Below are positions 47,078 to 58,671 of a stretch of 64,000 nucleotides of DNA, piece by piece. This stretch comes from Arthrinium phaeospermum (taxonomy: Eukaryota > Ascomycota > Sordariomycetes > Amphisphaeriales > Apiosporaceae). Below the pieces are notes generated by a model. It was given only the letters and a program-made list of their open reading frames with translations. It had not been told where the DNA came from and ran no database searches. The stretch is from positions 1,178,001 through 1,242,000 of the forward strand of contig QYRS01000004.1 in the NCBI GenBank assembly GCA_006503535.1, written 5' to 3'. Position 1 is the first letter of the stretch. Each line of letters starts with the position of its first letter. Position numbers and translations under genes: made by a program.

Positions 47078-48452
47078 TCAGTGCATCAAGCTCGGACTGT
47101 CTGGTCTCTCGGAGACTCTAGGTGCCGTACCCTTCTTCGAGTCCCCTGCAGGTGGCGGAGCCTCGACCGGCGAGTCAAGCGGCTCCAGTAGCTCGGAAGT
47201 GATCACATCCCCATCGTTCTCGTCGACATGGTCCCGAAACCGACCGCGACCACCATAGTTGTCTTCAGGGTCCGATGCCACCCGCTGCGCGCGGCGCCGG
47301 TCCATCCTCCGGCGCCAAGGCTTGTACAGGGCCACGGAACCCAGGCCCACGACGAGGAAGAGCCCGCAGATGCTGCCGCCGATGATCTCGAAGTGATCGC
47401 TGATGGCGCTCAGCCCGTCCCAGAACTCACCCTCGGGCTGCGCCACGTTTTGGACCAGCGACAGCACCTGCACGATGCCGATGAAGGCCGACACCACGAC
47501 GGTGATGCCCGTCAGGACGATGGAGTAGTATAGGATGGCCACCGTGTCCCGGGCGAACGCTTTGGAGGTGTAGAGGGCCATCATCAGGGCGCCGTCGGTG
47601 GTGTCGAGGAGACACATGCCCGCTACAGTCTGTTAGGTTGTCTGTCGCCTTTTCAACCCCTTCAGGACAAATAAAAGACATTGGGCTAGACTTACCGGTA
47701 AACAATAGGGGAAAGATCAAGATGACCCAGAGACTGGTGCCCTGCGCCCCTTGGATGCTCGCGATGCCCAAAATGGCAATCTCCGAGCTTGTGTCGAAAC
47801 CGAGACCAAACAGGACACCCAGCGGATACATCTTCCAGGGCCGGTCCACGATCCGGAACAGCTTCCGAAACACATTCGCCATGAACCCGGCGCCCTCGAG
47901 CTGCAGGTTCATCGCGGCCTGGCCTTCGTCCTGGCCGCCCGCCTCGGGGTGGTGCGGATCCGGCCCGCGCAGGACCTGGCGCAGCCGCGTCACCAGGCGG
48001 TACAGCACCCAGCCGTTGCCGAGGCAGAGCAGGAGGAGGAAGGCGGCGCTGACGGAGGTGCCGACGATGCCGCCGACGTACTGGAAGTTTTCGAAGCGGT
48101 CGCGGAGCGCGCCCGACGTGGCGGCCACGACGATGCAGGTGGCGATGACGATGGTGGAGTGGCCGAGGCTGAAGAAGGTGCCGACGGTGACGGGCCGCTG
48201 GCCCGACGCGATCAGCCGCCGCGTCATCAGGTCGATGGCCGAGATGTGGTCGGCGTCAAGGGCGTGCCGCAGGCCCAGCGTGTACGACAGCACCGCCGGC
48301 GAGATCATGGCCGGGTGGAACTTGAGCACCACGGCCACGGCCACCCAGACGAGCACGTTGGCGCACGCCAGCAGCGAGATGACCCGTGTGACGGCTGGCG
48401 GGAGGCCTTTGAGGCCGTCCATCCTCCTCGGCAACAATCGCCAGCAGGGCAT
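47078..48452 (-). CDS. NiCoT-family nickel/cobalt transporter
   Basis: Minus-strand exons 48452-47696 and 47622-47078 (GTAAGT donor, TAG acceptor, phase 1); 433 residues from the first ATG, or 423 from the ATG at 48422 (MDGLKG...), which may be the real start. Three diagnostic motifs of the family (PF03824) are intact: 'LGLRHALDADHISAID' in helix 2, 'LGFDTSSEIAILG' in the fifth, and 'AGMCLLDTTDGALM', which is formed only after splicing. Eight helices are expected. The transporter brings Ni2+ or Co2+ across the plasma membrane; in fungi, nickel is used mainly by urease. The central cytosolic loop is His/Glu-containing ('GPDPHHPEAGGQDEGQ'), and the C-terminal tail is acidic. No urease gene is nearby. 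Confidence 0.92.
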
Positions 48453-50682
48453 CGTTGTTCGTCTATTTTGCTTGCGACTGGCTGCTCGTCGAGAAGTGAG
48501 GGGGGTTTTTCCTCCGACAATTTGAGGTGAGTCCTATCACGGATTGAATCTGGGCGACAAGCTGCTTGAGCTATGTTCTCTCCGCCGTTCACCGAAATGT
48601 ATACGAACTGGCCTGCAGGGCTACGTTGCCCTCTTCTCTTCCGCCATGGAAATATCCGAGAGCATGCGCCCAGCTCATCCGTCCAATACCCCTCCCCGAT
48701 GCTGCTATCTGACATCTGAACTACCCCACGTCATGAACTGCGAACTAGCCTACCTTGAGGAACCCCGCCACGAAAAAGGGCGATAAGCTACAACGAATCG
48801 CCATGGTTTATCACATGAAGATATGACCAATGATATGTTGTTCTATTGCGTTTGAGATACAGAGTTATGAGATCCGATAAGCCAACACTTGATAGGTACT
48901 ATTGACTACATACAGTGCATGCCCAGGTGTCTTTCAAGGGCTCTCGTCCCCACTTGGCTGTCAATTAGGTACGTACCCCGCCCCTGTCATTAATTCATAG
49001 GTAGGGCAACTAGGGTACGATATTTGAATACTTCATGCCATGGGAAAAAGACATGCCGAAAGCTTCACTCTACGACAGCTATAAATAATTGTTATTTCTC
49101 CCGATGCATCGCGGTTATCATCGACAAAATAATGATGATAGGGAAGAAGCTCTCGGTAATCAAAGATGGTTGTCTCATATACCCCTTGACATCTCGAAAA
49201 GGGGACAGCCAGCTCTCTAGTACTGTGCCCTACAAACTTATACTTTTGTCTGACGTAGTCTCAAGAATGTGTAGAAAACTCGAGGAATCTTCTACGGATG
49301 TCTGGCGCTTACAACAAGACGTTTATCAATGTTGAGAGTTGATATGTTGAGATGAAATAGGGCGCTGACTTGCCATGGAGTTTCCAACATGGGGGAAGAC
49401 ATTTTTTTCCCCTCTGCGTCCATTGCCCGGTCTCTTATGTCATTATCCTACTCTATAATAAAAATTCGATATATTGCACCTGTCTGCAATATAGTCTGCA
49501 AAGGGGGAGCCTCGCCCCGTTCGATATACTTGGAATACCTAGTATTATAAGGGGTAATTCATCGTCAAATACTTAACCATTATTCCAGGGACCCTCTTCG
49601 ACAGCAAACATTATTTGCTTACTCCTCCCAGGATGATGATTTTTGTCGAGAATGGAAACATCATCTTGTACGACACTACCAGTTCCATCCATCATTCGGT
49701 ATATCAAGGTAACTGCCGAGTGCAAGGGCCTTGCCCTCTGAGTCAAATAATAGCTATCATATTTCAAAGATCATGATACGCATCTCCTAGTTCTTTACAC
49801 TAACAGCCCTCGGCAACCCAAAATTGGCAGACAGATGAACCAAACTTGTTTCTATGGAAGGGTCGATATTGATGGGGACCCTGTGAGCACTTTACTTCAT
49901 CGGGTCAGCAGGCAGATTGTTACGCTACTCAGCATGCTCGGTGCGTGCACATTCGAGAGGACCACTATAGCATCTCACAATTGCTTCCGAAAGCCAGTCT
50001 GGCCAGAGACTACACGGCACGAGATGCGGTCGTCATATGAGGAAGGTGGCTGCCATTTTCCGGTTCGGGCAGCTGATTCGAAGATCGCAAGTGCCGGAAG
50101 ACCCGAGCGAACGCAGTAAGGCTAGCGTCGTCTTGCATAGTATAGAGCTGATATTGTTCTGCCAATCGTAGGTGCCGGAGCCGGTGCGTCCCTCAATTTC
50201 ACCGTATGCGGGGATAGACGAGGGTGGAAGCCGAAGAGGGTTCGGGTAAATACCAGGATCTTGCACGCAAATGCGGGTGGGATGGCGCTGCATCTGGCTC
50301 CGAAGCCCTGGGAACCCCAGCTTTGCCCCGTATGCCAATATCGATATCCACAGTCCCATTCGACAGGGCGCCGCGCATCCAGTTGTTTGCTGACGGGGTA
50401 TATTAAGCCAAGGCTCTGTATATTAGGACAGCGGTACTACCGCAACTGCACGCCAAGCCTTCCGCAAGATGTCGACATCCTGTCTGCCGGCAAAATAGGA
50501 TTCAGTGTCTCCATAAGACCAATGAAGCCTTTTGTTACGATGATCAATGTCATGAAGTTCTGCTATATGAGGGTGAGAGATATTACCAAGTTCTTGATAA
50601 ATCGTTGAGCAGACTTCATTTGGTCAAGCCACGGAAGCATAGACAAGACATCGCCAAAAGCAAGAAAGCTGCAACTGTCTCA
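48453..50682. other. 2.2-kb gene-poor region
   Basis: AT-rich in the middle (about 48.8-49.8 kb). No domain-bearing frame, RNA gene or repeat found. The ends should contain the nickel transporter and tyrosinase promoters. Confidence 0.5.
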
Positions 50683-52357
50683 ATGGCGCGTCTAATATCT
50701 TTGGCACTGCTATCAGTGCAGTTCATGCTTTTGGCTAGCTTGGTTGCTGGCGATGCCGTGCATGACCTGTGGACAAAGGGTTTGTCTGCCCTGGACGCAC
50801 AGCTCGACAAGTCTCCGACATGTACGAGGGCCAACCTGCGAGTGCGGAAAGACTGGTATGTGCAGCCCTTGCAAACCGGAGCAAAGACCAGAAAATGACA
50901 TGACTAACACGGTGCCGAATAGGGGCGATCTTTCTGATGGAGAGAAGAAGGCTTACATCACTGCCGTGCAGTGTCTCACCTCGGCACCGTCCAAGCTGGA
51001 CCCGACGAAGTATCCTGGCGCGAAGACGAGGTTCGACGATTTCGTGGCTGTCCACATCAACCAGACAATGACGATACATGGCACTGTTAGTCGACAGACA
51101 ACTCCCATCGAAAGAATGATGTAGGGGGGTTGACTGACTGACCTCTCGTCAAGGGCAACTTCCTGTCGTGGCACCGGTACTACACTTGGGCCTACGAGCA
51201 AGCCCTTCGTAACGAATGCGGCTACAATGGAACCCAGCCGGTGCGTGACGCTACACCCCTCCAAAGTCCAAAGACCCAACCTAGGCTCATTGGAAAGTCA
51301 CCCGCTAATCGCTGCCATGGAACAGTACTGGAACTGGGCCCGCTGGACGACTGATATCGAGACATCGCCGCTATTCGACGGCAGCGACCTCAGCATGAGC
51401 GGTAACGGCGAGAAGATCGCCCACCAAGGTCTTGGGGTACCGACGGGCAACGGAGGCGGCTGCGTACAAACGGGGCCGTTCAAGAAGTAAGCATACTCCG
51501 ACGACCCACAGGACAATGGACGGAAGAAGCCAACAGCTAACCATGCGTAATCCCTACTAGCATGACCGTGAACCTTGGGTATGTGACGAGCCCCTCGATG
51601 AACCTTCCACCCTAGCTCGGATGGATTTCTCTCTTGTGACATGCCTCTCTGAGAAGCACCGAGATGACTAACCCCAGAGCGACCACAGCCCCATGAGCCC
51701 GGCCATCAGCCCGGCGCCGAAAGCCAACCCGCGCCGCGACGGCTTCGGCCATAACCCGCGGTGCCTGCGGCGCGACATCAGCAACCAGCTGAGCTCGCGG
51801 TACCTGACGGCGCAGAGCATCGTCAACCTCATCACGCAGAGCCCCGGCGTGGCCCGGTTCCAGAACACCATGCAGGCTCTCAACAACGTGCACACCTCGG
51901 GCCACTTCACCATTGCGGGCGATCCGGCGGGCGACTTCTATACTTCACCTGGCGATCCAGCCTTGTAAGTAGTACTCTACTTGTAGCCTGATGGATCTGA
52001 TTGGTGATATGGGGTGCCGTCTCCCCTTTCCGATTGGGCTGGCTGACACCAATGGGGTGAAAACTACAGTTATCTCCACCACGCCATGATCGATAGGACT
52101 TGGGCCATCTGGCAAATGCAGGACTTGCCCAACCGGATGCAAGTCATTGCCGTAAGTAGAGGGGTGACCCGCCGAGTAGCATCGATGGGCAGTGACTGAC
52201 AGGTAAACCACAGGGAGGGACATCGATGATGGGCTGGGGAAGTCGGGCCCAGAAACTAGAGGACCCCGTGGACTTGGATGTTGTCGCGGACAAGGTGTAC
52301 AAGATCAGCGACCTGGTCAGCATCGTGGACGGGCCGTTCTGTTACTACTACGCTTGA
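50683..52357 (+). CDS. Secreted tyrosinase (type-3 copper enzyme)
   Basis: Eight exons: 50683-50855, 50923-51085, 51154-51240, 51326-51486, 51561-51578 (18 bases), 51680-51964, 52070-52151 and 52214-52357; 370 residues, every junction in frame. The signal peptide is 'MARLISLALLSVQFMLLASL'. Copper site A: His in 'FVAVHINQ', 'TIHGTGNF' and 'SWHRYYTWAYE'. Copper site B: 'NNVHTSGHF' and, across an intron, 'YLHHAMIDRTWAIWQ'. 'NPRCLRRDIS' is the usual link between the sites. Members oxidise phenols to quinones; short secreted forms like this lack the C-terminal maturation domain of melanin-making cytosolic tyrosinases. Likely acts outside the cell on phenolics or in pigment formation. The acceptor of exon 6 is the second AG of CCCAGAG; the first AG would shift frame. 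Confidence 0.88.
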
Positions 52358-52744
52358 GAAAACGCGGGATGGGGGATCCGCCGCCGGCAAGGGGGGGAGA
52401 GGGTATTACCCGAACATGCAGGCGACCATTTGCGGGCCCTCCCAAGGGCTTTCGAACCGCCTGGATGTCTCGATATAGACACAAGTCGGGTACGTACTGG
52501 TGATGGTACGAAATTGAGTTGGGTGTTGACGATCTTGACTGTTGTGATCTTCTCTGTGGAATGCGTCAAACTATGTGCATGCGATTATTTTCAAAGGGAT
52601 TGCGGCCGAATGAATGTGAGCCAATGAACATGGTCGGATCTTTCGTTTGATTGCTTGCTTGGTTTTGGCGAATAGATTCCCGGCCTCGAGCCGAGAAGAT
52701 TGCATTGCTGGACCCTGCAGAAAGGAGCCAAAACGAAAGATCAC

Positions 52745-52775
52745 TAGCGCTGATAGGAATCGAACCTATCTCCAT
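52745..52775 (-). other. tRNA 3'-half-like fragment
   Basis: On the minus strand a 5-bp stem (GATAG/CTATC) encloses a T-loop-like GTTCGATTC, followed by seven bases in the place of an acceptor strand. No matching 5' acceptor, D-arm A-box or anticodon arm lies upstream, so it is at best a tRNA remnant. Confidence 0.3.
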
Positions 52776-53211
52776 TTCTCACCGCTCCTGCCTGCCTGTC
52801 TACCTGCCGGCTCCCTGCTGCTGGTGCTGCTGGTTTGGTTTCGAAGCACATGAGGCTGTTAGGAGACATGCCCCACTGTTCGTCGGCGAGTCCCCAGGTT
52901 ACACATGGCAACCTAGGGTCGGAAATTACTGGCGTTCGGTGGTTCGCAATGGGAGAGTTATTGAATACCTGTCATGCGATATCCAGATCATCAAATCATG
53001 GAGAACGAAAGAAGGGCGAGACTGGTAGTAGCGAAAACACGAAGGGCAGCGAACAACAAACCCGCACCGCGAAGCCTCGTACCCCGACTGCCGACACTTC
53101 CAGGGTGCAGTAGTTCTTTGGTTAAGTGGGGACAAGATAGCGGGCTGGGCTGGGCGATCTACCAAGGATCCTGGCACACCGATTCTTGATAGCTCAGAAA
53201 CAGATAGGGGA

Positions 53212-53238
53212 CCAGCAGCAGCAGCAGCAGCAGCAGCA
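53212..53238 (+). repeat. (CAG)n microsatellite, about nine copies
   Basis: An uninterrupted trinucleotide run in DNA that appears non-coding. Confidence 0.85.
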
Positions 53239-55414
53239 AACCGATAGCTTACTGCTTGGGGTACATTGGGCATTGCAGCCTTGTCAAATCATCGGATTTC
53301 CTGAACGAGATAAAACGGCGGTTGGCAGGAAAAAGGGGTTGTGGTGTGCGCCCGCCGCCTCTTCTCAACGGTGCCAGGTGCTTTGCTTGAACACGAGACA
53401 CGGGCAACATCCAGTTCATACATGTAATGCGCCGCCACTTGGCAACCCCAGAAGACGCTGGAAGCGGTAGCACGACATCCGGCAACCACAACATGATTCT
53501 CAGTCGCTGCAGATAAACTTCACCAGTGAGTTATTAGGCTGGTTGCGCAAACCATTCGTCGGCGACTTCGGAGGCAGCTTTCGAGAGACCATTCAGTGAT
53601 AATCAGATGCGCTAATGCAGCATGTCTGACTGACCCTGACGGGTGGAGGCCGAAGCGGTCGGCGCACTGGGATGGTAAGCTCGAGTCGTGCAGCCCGCCG
53701 CCACGACAAAGTTCACTGCATCGTTTTCTTGCCTCTTCAACAAAAATTGTCGGGGAAATCGGCTGCGAAGGCCTGCAGATGCCTTCCAACTCTGGTAGGC
53801 TCCTGTTTCTCTTTCCATAGCGATCTCCGACCTTCGGCACCCTACTTGCGAAGAGAATGGTTTCATTTGTGGACGAATCAACGCGATCCAGACGGCAGCA
53901 CAGAAGGCTAGAATGCTATCCGGCTTCTCTTATCGCTCCACGTTTCCTGGGTGGTCTCGGTGGTGCTGCGTTGGAAATTAGTGGGCTGGCTTGCAGCGTC
54001 CCATCCAAAACATTGGCCCGCAAAAAGACTCTGGACCCTGAATTCCCCTGCCGGGAGGTGTGCGCCCCGTTACTCTATTTCCTCGACCAGTACCGTTGTC
54101 CGACAGCACGAAAGACATCCATCTTTGGCCAGATGCATGAAGAGATGCAGGATACCCCGTGATCGTTTCCAGACGTCGCATCTAATCAATATACCTGCGC
54201 TTCTGCTGTCCGTCATCCCTTGACCAGGCAGCACCACCCGATCAATTGGCAACTGGAGATTGAAGTGCCCTTTGCCATTGGGCGTCCGTTACCAGGCCCT
54301 CGCTTGAATCGCGGTTTGACCCAACATGACTTCTACGACAGATGGTGGCAGTGGTGTGCGGAGTCAGGTAACTGCCAGTCGGGCTTGCGAAGTCGCCACC
54401 ACCAACCAATCAGCCCCGTCCCGACCTGAGCTGAATGGCACACACACCACCTACCTTACTAGGGTCTATCTACTCTCTAGTCAGCAAGGCTGACTTGCAT
54501 CTTCCGCGTCATCCAGATATGTCCGTGACAGACATCGAAAAGTCTGGTTGTCGGTTGTCGTTGACGGTGGCAATGGCACATTTCACTGTCTGTACTGCAG
54601 TTTGGCCAGACTCTGAGGTTGAGACTAACGGGACCTTATTATGCCCCATACCCGAGAGTTCTCGGCATTGAACGCGTACGAGTACCAGTAGACGGAAGGC
54701 CGTCCGGGGGGAGACGAGCCGAGCTGATTTGCAGGGCCAGATTCCTGATGCGGATCTACCTTTTAGGGGTCCACGCCATTTGAGGAGCCCTTGGAGCCCC
54801 ACCCGGGCCACCGCCTGTCTTCTGGCCTGCTTTAGAAGACTGCTATCTTGGATTGTCAATGGTACAACATCCTGGGTTGCGCACCTAGACCCCCGGTTAA
54901 TGGCGCTTGATATGCAGGTCTAGACTCCGACTGGCCGAATGAAGATCGTTGTCTTGGATCGTTGCCTCGTTCCCCACGCTTCATCAGAGCGCCAATGAGC
55001 CCCAGAAACAAAGGCGACAGAGATCCGCCATGCCGCCTCTCATTCGGACGACGTGGTATGTCGCTGGGCCCCCAACAACTACCACCTCTGGTGTTTCTTT
55101 AAGTCCGGCCGACTCGTATTTCTAATCCCTCGAGTCGAGGAGGTCCCTGGATTTTCCTCTTCCTCCCTTACACATTCTTTCCTTTCACACCTTGAACACC
55201 GAGTCGTTGAGGCTATTCGTTCTTTACCACCATAGAGTGGCTGCCTCTCATCTTGTAGTTTGTTTTAAAGTGTACCTGCCCTTGATTTGAATACGTTAAT
55301 TACAACCTACACTGCATTGGGTTGTGTAGCATCCTTCTCGTGCCTCTGGCCGACTATCATTGGTAAGATAGAAGCATCATCTTCAAGCCACCGACTTGTC
55401 TGGCCTCTGAGTAT

Positions 55415-55420
55415 TATAAA
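55415..55420 (+). promoter_or_regulatory. TATA box of the calpain-like gene
   Basis: TATAAA 79 bases before the start codon. Confidence 0.45.
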
Positions 55421-55498
55421 CCCCACCAGCGGCTGTGTACTAATAGCACTATAGATATACCAGCACCATACCCACTGTAATCGGAGTATACGCGCACA

Positions 55499-58400
55499 AT
55501 GACCTTGACCACACCTCGAAGGGATCTGGAAGCCTTTGGCTACAGTTCCTCCTCTGAGTCTGAGTCCGAGTTGCCCCGCAAGGCCAGCAACTCTAACAGC
55601 AACGGCCAAAACCAGAAGAAGAAGAAGAAGCGCAAGCTGCCGCCCCAACAGAGCATCAACAAAATATGGAGGCACTTCTCTGCCAAGAAGTTTAGCCGCG
55701 CTCTGGCAATCTTGCCATTCGACCCGGTCCCACTGCCTTCCGAGCCTGAGCGACCGAACGAGCTGCTCAGTGCCGGGTACGAACGTGCTGTTGAGGAATG
55801 CCGCCGGAAAGTGAAGAAGATCATACAGGAATGCCGCAGAGTCAACACCAGATACCGAGACCAAGGCTGGGACATTGTAAGTTCACTTATACGTAAATTG
55901 GGATTGACGGTTGATAACTAACTACGCTTTTCGAATAGGACTGGGACCTGAAGCTGACCAAGGGCAATACTCTGAATTACCTTGGATCGAACAAGTTCGA
56001 CGTCGCAGGCCCTCGCCTTAGTTCTAGCACTTCCGTCCCGAAGGCTGTGAAGCGCGTCCACGAGATCTACGAAAAGCCTACTTTCATGAAGGAGATCGAT
56101 GGAAGTGATGTGAAGCAGGGCTTCTTGGGTAATTGCTGGCTTATCGCGAGCTTCAGTGCGCTAGCCAATGTGGAGAATGGTATCCAGAGGATTTGTGTCG
56201 AGTACGACACTCGTAAGTACTACCCTCAACTGTTCATGCCATTGCAGGGTTCAACTAATTGATTATTCCGTGCACAGGTATCGGAATATACGGGTTTGTT
56301 TTCTTCCGTGATGGCGAATGGGTCTATTCCATCGTTGATGACAAGCTATACATGACATCTCCCAATTGGGACTCGGTAAGTCCCGGATAATCTGGTTACA
56401 TACTCCATCGCGGGTGGCTGTCACTAATACATCTATCTACCTGAACAGCCCAGTCTGCAGCGAGACCTGCTAAACCAGATCGACCGGGATCACGAAGATG
56501 CCGAAGCTTGGTACCGTAAGACGTACCAGACTGGCTCTAAGGCGCTCTTCTTTGGTGGCAACAAAGACCAAAATGAGACATGGATTCCCCTGATGGAGAA
56601 GGCGTTTGCCAAAATCCATGGCGATTTCTCGTCGCTCATTGGTGGTTGGATTGGCGAAGGTGTTGAAGACCTCAGTGGCGGCGTTACGACTGAGCTGCTG
56701 GCTAGTGACATCCTGGACTTCGACGGTTTCTGGGAAGACGATCTGAGCCGGGTCAACGAGGAATTCCTCTTCGGCTGCTCTACGGGTCTCCTAGACGGCG
56801 GCTACGGTGAGCGAAATGGCATCCGCGAGGGCCACGCCTATGTCGTCATGGATGCAAGGACCCTGAAGAGCGGCGAACGCCTAGTCAAGCTGCGAAACCC
56901 CTGGGGCAAGTTGAAGAAGGGCATTTGGGACGGCGCCTGGAGCGACGGCTCCAAGGAATGGACCAACGATATCAAGGAGGAGCTGGGTCACAACTTCGGC
57001 AACGACTCTGTCTTCTGGATCCGATACGAAGACATGCTACGTAAGTTTCAGCACATCGACCGGACGCGACTCTTCCGTGAGCCCGACTGGCGCTGCTGTC
57101 AACGCTGGATCGGCGTTGAAGTTCCGTGGAAGGCACAGTACCATGAAAAGTTCCACATCACCCTGACGAAGGAGTCGCCTCTGGTACTCGTTCTGTCGCA
57201 GCTCGACAACAGATACTATAAGGGTCTCCACGGGCAGTACAACTTCCGCCTGCACTTCCGCCTCCACGAACAAGGCCGGCCAGACGGGGAAGACTACATT
57301 GTGCGATCGCACGGCAACTACCTGATGGATCGGTCCGTGTCGATCGAGCTGCCCTGCATGGAGCCCGGAAAGTACTCCGTCTTCGTGAGCGTCGTCGCCG
57401 AGCGCGACACCGACATGTCGACCGTCGAAGACGTCGTCAAGCGCGAGTGCAAGCAGCGCTCGGACCACGAGAAGCTGGCCTCGGTGGGCTACGCCTACGA
57501 CCTGGCGCACGCCAAGGGCGTCGCGCACCTGGAGCAGGTCCGCAAGCTGCGCCACCAGTCCGACCAGAAGAAGGCCAGCGGCTCGCGCCAGGCGGAGCGC
57601 CGCAAGATGTGGGAGAAGCGCCACAAGAACCGCGAGATCAACAAGAAGCAGCAGAAGAAGAACGAGGAGAAGCGGGACCGGCGCCGCGCGGCGAGGGCGG
57701 AGGAGCGCAAGGCGAAGGAGGAGGCCGAGGCTGCGGAACGCAAGAAACAAGAGGAAGCCGCCGAGGCCGAGCGCAAGAAGAAGGAAGAGGCCGAAGAGGC
57801 CGATCGTAAGAAGAAGGCAGAGGAGGGGCCGAAAGACAAGGCGAATGAGGACAAGAGTGTTCAGACTGACACTGCCGAGGCGAAGGACAAGAAGGACGAG
57901 GCCAAGGATGATGCCACGGAATCCAAAGACGCTTCTAAGGAAGAGAAGAAGGCAGGGACCGGGGAAGCCAAGACTTCTGATGACAAACCTGATGAGAAGA
58001 AGGCCGAGGACAAGGCTTCCACCCCGGCCCCGGCTCCTGGCCCAGCCCCTGAGAAGGAGAACAAGCCCGTCTATACTTCAGAGAACGACTCATCCGACAG
58101 CCCAGTTTCTGATTGGGAAGCGCTCTATGATGAGGACGATCTTTCTAAGAAGCCACGCATGGCACCACCGCCAGCTCCTCCAGCAAGCACTGAGAAGGTC
58201 GTAGAGACCGACGAGGAAGCCGGCTTGCCGGACCCCTGGAACGCCGTCTGCGTAGTTGGACTCCGAGTCTACTCGAAAGACGAGGACTTGAAGCTACGCG
58301 TGGTCATCGAGGGCGGTGATCTTGCCGAGAACGGCATGGGCGAGAAGGGCGCGCAGGATATCGACAATGCCCAGATCAACGCGGCGTCCGGCGCGCGTGA

Positions 58401-58671
58401 GAGGCAGGTAGGGGGCGACGACATCAAGGACCGGGTCGAGATCATTGACGGTGCTGCTGTTGTCAAGAGGAAGTCCCAGCTCATCGATGATGACAGTCAC
58501 AACAACAACAACAACAAGGAAGAAGATACAGAATCCAAGGTCGAGAACGTTGATGATGGGGCTGAGGCGGACTCGGAGGATTCGGATGATGACGAAGAGT
58601 CTACTCCGCTGGCAACCCCCGACAGTGTGAGCGGCGATTGCTCGCCGCAGAAGCGGCTGGAATCGTCATGA
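55499..58671 (+). CDS. Calpain-like cysteine protease with long charged tail
   Basis: Exons 55499-55876, 55939-56212, 56278-56375 and 56449-58671; 990 residues. The catalytic core (peptidase C2, PF00648) has all three residues: Cys in 'QGFLGNCWLIASFSAL' near 191, His in 'IREGHAYVVMDA' near 378, and Asn in 'LVKLRNPWG' near 400. Domain III-like beta segments follow ('VPWKAQYHEKFHITLTKESP'). From about residue 590 there is a long Lys/Glu/Ala-rich helical stretch, probably coiled coil, then acidic disordered sequence with an Asn run. No EF-hands and no MIT domain, so this is not PalB/Rim13; it belongs to the atypical fungal calpains. Calpains make limited, usually calcium-dependent cuts in the cytosol. 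The N-terminal 130 residues are basic and helical with no known domain. Substrate unknown. Confidence 0.9.

Larger units (their letters stand above)
52358..55498. other. 3.1-kb gene-poor region
   Basis: No convincing coding exon. It contains a tRNA-like fragment near 52745-52775, a CAG microsatellite at 53212-53238 and the calpain promoter at its end. Confidence 0.5.
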
